Of a stretch of DNA of 7,368 nucleotides, positions 5,537 through 7,368 are shown piece after piece. Under the pieces are notes generated by a model. That model saw only the letters and a program-made list of their open reading frames with translations. It was not told the origin of the DNA and ran no database searches. The stretch lies in NCBI GenBank assembly GCA_900768695.1, contig CAAGDY010000224.1, positions 1 to 7,368 of the forward strand, in the 5' to 3' direction. A program made the position numbers and the translations under genes. The stretch's first letter is position 1, and each line of letters begins with the position of its first letter. The DNA comes from an uncultured Anaerovibrio sp. (lineage in GTDB: Bacteria; Bacillota; Negativicutes; Selenomonadales; Selenomonadaceae).

Positions 5537-6001
5537 TTACTTCTCCTTCTTGTCACCCTCTTTTGCCTTTGCCTTTTCCTCGGCGTTCTTTTTCTTGGCG
5601 GCGGCCTTTTCAGCCTGGCGCTTTTCCTGCTCGCGCTTTGCGTAGTCCACGCTGAGGCTTGCCATCTTGTGCTTCATGGTCATCATAGGGTGCTTCAGGA
5701 ACATGCCCTTGCTGGAGGAGGTCATAATCTTCATGAACTCGGTACTCTGAGCCTTGCCGAAGCACTGCTGCTCACAGCGGTCGCAGATTGGCTTGGTGAT
5801 GCCATACGGGCAACGGTTGATTTTTGTCATGACGGTAGCCAGAAGCGCGGTACACTTCGGGCAAAGCTTTTCGCCCTTGGTGCTGTGATGCTTGTTGCAG
5901 TACACGCCAAAGGTCTTTTTTATGTTTGCTTTTTCCTGCGGAATGGTGTTTTTCACCTCAGGCTGTTTTTTCTTTGGTAAAAATCTGTCAAAAATACCCA
6001 T
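5537..6001 (-). CDS. ygbA: YgbA-family (nitrous oxide-stimulated promoter family) cysteine-rich protein
   Basis: Small cytoplasmic protein of the YgbA_NO family. In enteric bacteria ygbA belongs to the NsrR nitric-oxide regulon and is needed for growth under nitrosative stress; its biochemical activity is not settled. The match rests on the ordered motif set VYCNKHH (33-39), LCPKCTALL (46-54), RCPYG-KPICDRCEQQC (63-80), an FM-IMTSS-KGMFLKHP segment (89-105) and MKH (109-111). The eight cysteines at 35, 47, 50, 64, 73, 76 and 80 plus paired histidines suggest metal or iron-sulfur binding (inference; I count seven in this core). Residues 120-154 form an unusual Lys/Glu/Ala-rich, probably helical or disordered tail not typical of the E. 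coli protein. The ATG at 6001 has AAAGGAG 9 bases upstream. The gene converges on rbr, with a terminator on each side. Confidence 0.85.
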   Translation of the reverse strand: MGIFDRFLPKKKQPEVKNTIPQEKANIKKTFGVYCNKHHSTKGEKLCPKCTALLATVMTKINRCPYGITKPICDRCEQQCFGKAQSTEFMKIMTSSSKGMFLKHPMMTMKHKMASLSVDYAKREQEKRQAEKAAAKKKNAEEKAKAKEGDKKEK

Positions 6002-6024
6002 AAATAAATGCTCCTTTATAAATC

Positions 6025-6096
6025 AGCAATATGCTGTGTTGTTCTATCTATAAATTGTACTTTGAAATCAGCAGAATTGCAAGCAATATATTTGCT
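6025..6096. repeat. Repeated AGCAATAT motif bracketing the ygbA promoter (candidate operators)
   Basis: AGCAATATGCT (6025-6035) and AGCAATATATTTGCT (6082-6096) share AGCAATAT and each ends in GCT, giving imperfect or perfect AGCAA/TTGCT-type dyads. One sits in the predicted leader and the other just upstream of the -35. AAATCAGCA is also repeated directly at 6020-6028 and 6065-6073. The sites do not match the NsrR or HcpR/FNR-type consensus. Confidence 0.35.
6054..6082 (-). promoter_or_regulatory. Promoter of the ygbA-family gene
   Basis: On the minus strand, -35 TTGCAA (6082-6077) and -10 TACAAT (6059-6054) are separated by exactly 17 bp. Transcription would begin near 6047, with a leader of about 45 nt. 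Confidence 0.65.
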
Positions 6097-6142
6097 ATGT
6101 GGCCAATGAAACATATTTTATTTAATATGCAACTACAGATAG

Positions 6143-6171
6143 TTGCTAAAGGCCGATAGATGGTATAAAAT
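6143..6171 (+). promoter_or_regulatory. Possible promoter of hicB
   Basis: TTGCTA (6143-6148), 17-bp spacer and TAAAAT (6166-6171); an overlapping reading is extended -10 TGGTATAAA at 6161-6169. It lies inside the hicA-like remnant about 110 bp before hicB, so it may have arisen by decay or be fortuitous. Confidence 0.3.
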
Positions 6172-6271
6172 ATATGACATAGAAAAATATCCACCTGTTT
6201 TATTGCACAAACCGCATCCGCGCAAGGAATTGTTGCTATATCAGGTCAGGCAATTAGTGGAATTTTTGCAT

Positions 6272-6279
6272 GAGGAGGG
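6272..6279 (+). promoter_or_regulatory. Ribosome-binding site that decides the hicB start (TTG)
   Basis: GAGGAGGG places GGAGG 7 bases before TTG 6286. The first in-frame ATG (6298) would be 19 bases away, too far, so TTG is preferred. Confidence 0.65.
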
Positions 6280-6285
6280 ATTGCT

Positions 6286-6651
6286 TTGAACAATACCATG
6301 AAATATAAAGATTATGTAGGCAGTGTGGAGTTTTCCGAGGAAGATGGCATCTTTTTTGGCAAGGTTATGGGGATTAAGGCATTGATTTCCTATGAAGGAG
6401 AAGATGCCGGTTCATTGCTCAGCTCTTTTCATCAGGCTGTTGATGAATATCTGGAATTGTGTGAGGCAAGCGGCAGAGAACCAGAGCGTGCCTATAAGGG
6501 GAGCTTTAATGTTCGTGTTGGGCAGGAGCTTCACAGGAAGATAGCTATGTATGCTGTGGCAAAGGAAGTTTCGTTGAATGGCTTGGTGGAAACAGCTTTG
6601 CGTGAGTATGTCGTGCGTGAGGAACAGAAGCAATACTCGTGCAATTGCTAA
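6286..6651 (+). CDS. hicB: HicB-family antitoxin
   Basis: Antitoxin of the type II HicAB toxin-antitoxin family. It normally binds and neutralises the HicA mRNA interferase and represses its own promoter. The 121 residues split into an N-terminal HicB-like domain (about 5-65) with YVGSVEFSEEDGIFFGKVMG and ISYEGEDAGSLLSSFHQAVDEYL, and a C-terminal ribbon-helix-helix DNA-binding segment (about 77-113) reading SFNVRVGQELHRKIAMYAV and SLNGLVETALREYV. A short tail ends in CNC. TTG 6286 is the start given by ribosome-binding-site spacing. No intact hicA is present; only a decayed remnant lies directly upstream, so this is probably an orphan HicB that may now act as a DNA-binding regulator (inference). 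A DUF169 gene follows after 25 bp and is likely cotranscribed. Confidence 0.9.
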   Translation: MNNTMKYKDYVGSVEFSEEDGIFFGKVMGIKALISYEGEDAGSLLSSFHQAVDEYLELCEASGREPERAYKGSFNVRVGQELHRKIAMYAVAKEVSLNGLVETALREYVVREEQKQYSCNC

Positions 6652-6676
6652 AATATCTTTGTGAGGGGGAATTTTT

Positions 6677-7368
6677 ATGGAGAGCAAGCTTGCAAAGGCA
6701 CTGAGGCTGAAAAATCATCCGGTGGCGGTGTATCGCTCGGATGCGCTGCCGGAGGGGGCCATGCAGTTCCGGGAAGGGGTATGGGGCTGCGTGATTGCCA
6801 TGCTGAACACAGTGGCAAAGAAGGGGCGCACTGCGGCTTTTTGCCGTGAACGGGTGGAATGCATTGGCGGCAAGGCAGGATTGGGGCTGGAGCTGTATCC
6901 TCATGGCTTTATCGAAAAGTTTATTTCCACGGGGGAGGGGATACCGCGTCCGGGGGAATGGTACAAGCAAAGCCCGAAGCTGGCACTGGAATTTATGGAC
7001 AATATCCCCAAGGTGGACAGAAAGAAATATGTGGTGTTTCGTCCGCTGGATGAGGTTGGTCCTGATGATGAGCAGCCGGAGCTGGTGGTGTTTTTGGTAG
7101 ATCCTGACAGGCTGTCGGCATTAGCAGGTCTTGCCAATTATGATACGCCAAATCAGGATAATGTAAAGCTGCACTTTGGCGCAGGCTGTACCCAGAGCGT
7201 GCTTTACGGCCTGGATGCCCATGAGCAGGGACAGCGTACCTGCTACATCGGCCTTACGGATTTGTCCGCCCGCAAGGTCATTGACAAGGATATTCTCTCC
7301 TTTAGCATCCCATATCAGCGGTATCTGGAAATGGAAGCCAACGTGGAGGAATGTTTCTTCAAGACGGA
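6677..7368 (+). CDS. DUF169-family protein, partial (3' end beyond window)
   Basis: Member of the DUF169 family (COG2043), which is widespread in anaerobic bacteria and archaea and has no established function. ATG 6677 has GAGGGGG 7 bases upstream and the frame is open for 230 codons to the window edge. Family features visible are LRLKNHPVAVYRSDALPEGA (9-28), a Cys-containing segment WGCVIAML (36-43) and CIGGKAGLGL (62-71). A central strand pair follows (YVVFRPLDEV and ELVVFLVDPDRLSALAG), then FGAGCTQSVLYG around Cys171, and TCYIGLTDLSAR followed by DILSFSIPYQRYLEME near the visible end. Conserved cysteines at 38, 62 and 171 could bind metal or a cofactor (inference). It is soluble, with no signal peptide. 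The 25-bp gap to hicB suggests one transcript. Confidence 0.85.
   Translation, partial: MESKLAKALRLKNHPVAVYRSDALPEGAMQFREGVWGCVIAMLNTVAKKGRTAAFCRERVECIGGKAGLGLELYPHGFIEKFISTGEGIPRPGEWYKQSPKLALEFMDNIPKVDRKKYVVFRPLDEVGPDDEQPELVVFLVDPDRLSALAGLANYDTPNQDNVKLHFGAGCTQSVLYGLDAHEQGQRTCYIGLTDLSARKVIDKDILSFSIPYQRYLEMEANVEECFFKT

Larger units (their letters stand above)
6127..6289 (+). pseudogene. hicA: Decayed hicA-like toxin remnant
   Basis: The frame 6143-6289 is open for 48 codons and ends in TGA overlapping the hicB start as TTGA, as expected for a coupled hicA-hicB pair. Its translation begins LLKADRWYKIYDI, resembling the LLKADGWY start of HicA toxins. It then reads PPVLLHKPHPRKELLLYQ, resembling the PHPKKEL motif of HicA, followed by VRQLVEFLHEEGLL where HicA has its C-terminal helix. 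HicA proteins are small mRNA interferases with a catalytic His in a GSHH-type motif; that segment is missing and the region is about 8-9 residues shorter than usual. A possible N-terminus, MQLQI from ATG 6127, lies in the other frame, one base off at about 6142, and has no ribosome-binding site. I read this as a frameshifted, internally deleted toxin gene. It could instead be a chance open frame. Confidence 0.5.

Noticed and set aside
6846..7137. Several short open frames on both strands inside the DUF169 gene
   Set aside because: They are shadows of the continuous DUF169 frame starting at 6677, which has a good ribosome-binding site and family motifs.

Overview
This window reads as a piece of chromosome from an anaerobic, low-to-mid GC member of the Bacillota. 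The protein sequences (acetolactate synthase, rubrerythrin, the HicB and DUF169 proteins) look most like those of the Negativicutes (Selenomonas/Phascolarctobacterium/Megasphaera-type organisms). That placement is my impression from the sequences, not a computed result. Intergenic regions are AT-rich and carry clear housekeeping-type promoters with 16-17 bp spacers.

Layout. (1) Positions 1-1981, minus strand: a two-gene unit made of an unrecognised 168-aa protein followed 14 bp later by cstA, a pyruvate/peptide transporter cut by the left edge. Its promoter lies at 2018-2046. (2) Positions 1982-2334: a divergent, AT-rich regulatory region. (3) Positions 2335-4529, plus strand: ilvB and ilvH, the catalytic and regulatory subunits of acetolactate synthase, overlapping by 4 bp. 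(4) Positions 4612-5375: rubrerythrin as a single-gene unit, with a strong promoter, an extended Fur/PerR-type operator just after the predicted transcription start, and a strong intrinsic terminator. (5) Positions 5451-6096, minus strand: a YgbA-family ('nitrous oxide-stimulated promoter') protein, convergent with rubrerythrin, with its own promoter and terminator. (6) Positions 6127-7368, plus strand: a decayed hicA-like toxin remnant, an intact hicB antitoxin gene starting at TTG, and a DUF169 protein cut by the right edge.

How the genes fit together. The left half centres on pyruvate: CstA-family proteins import it and acetolactate synthase condenses two molecules of it toward valine, leucine and isoleucine. 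The middle is an anaerobe's stress section: rubrerythrin reduces peroxide and the YgbA family is linked to nitrosative stress. The right end looks like a former hicAB toxin-antitoxin pair in which only the antitoxin survives, now directly upstream of an uncharacterised DUF169 gene.

Most notable points: the hicA relic hidden in the apparently empty space before hicB; the unknown gene tied to cstA by a shared promoter and a ribosome-binding site that touches its stop codon; the 25-bp near-perfect dyad at the rubrerythrin start; and a repeated AGCAATAT motif bracketing the ygbA promoter. I found no wholly new system, and no CRISPR array, tRNA, rRNA or insertion sequence.
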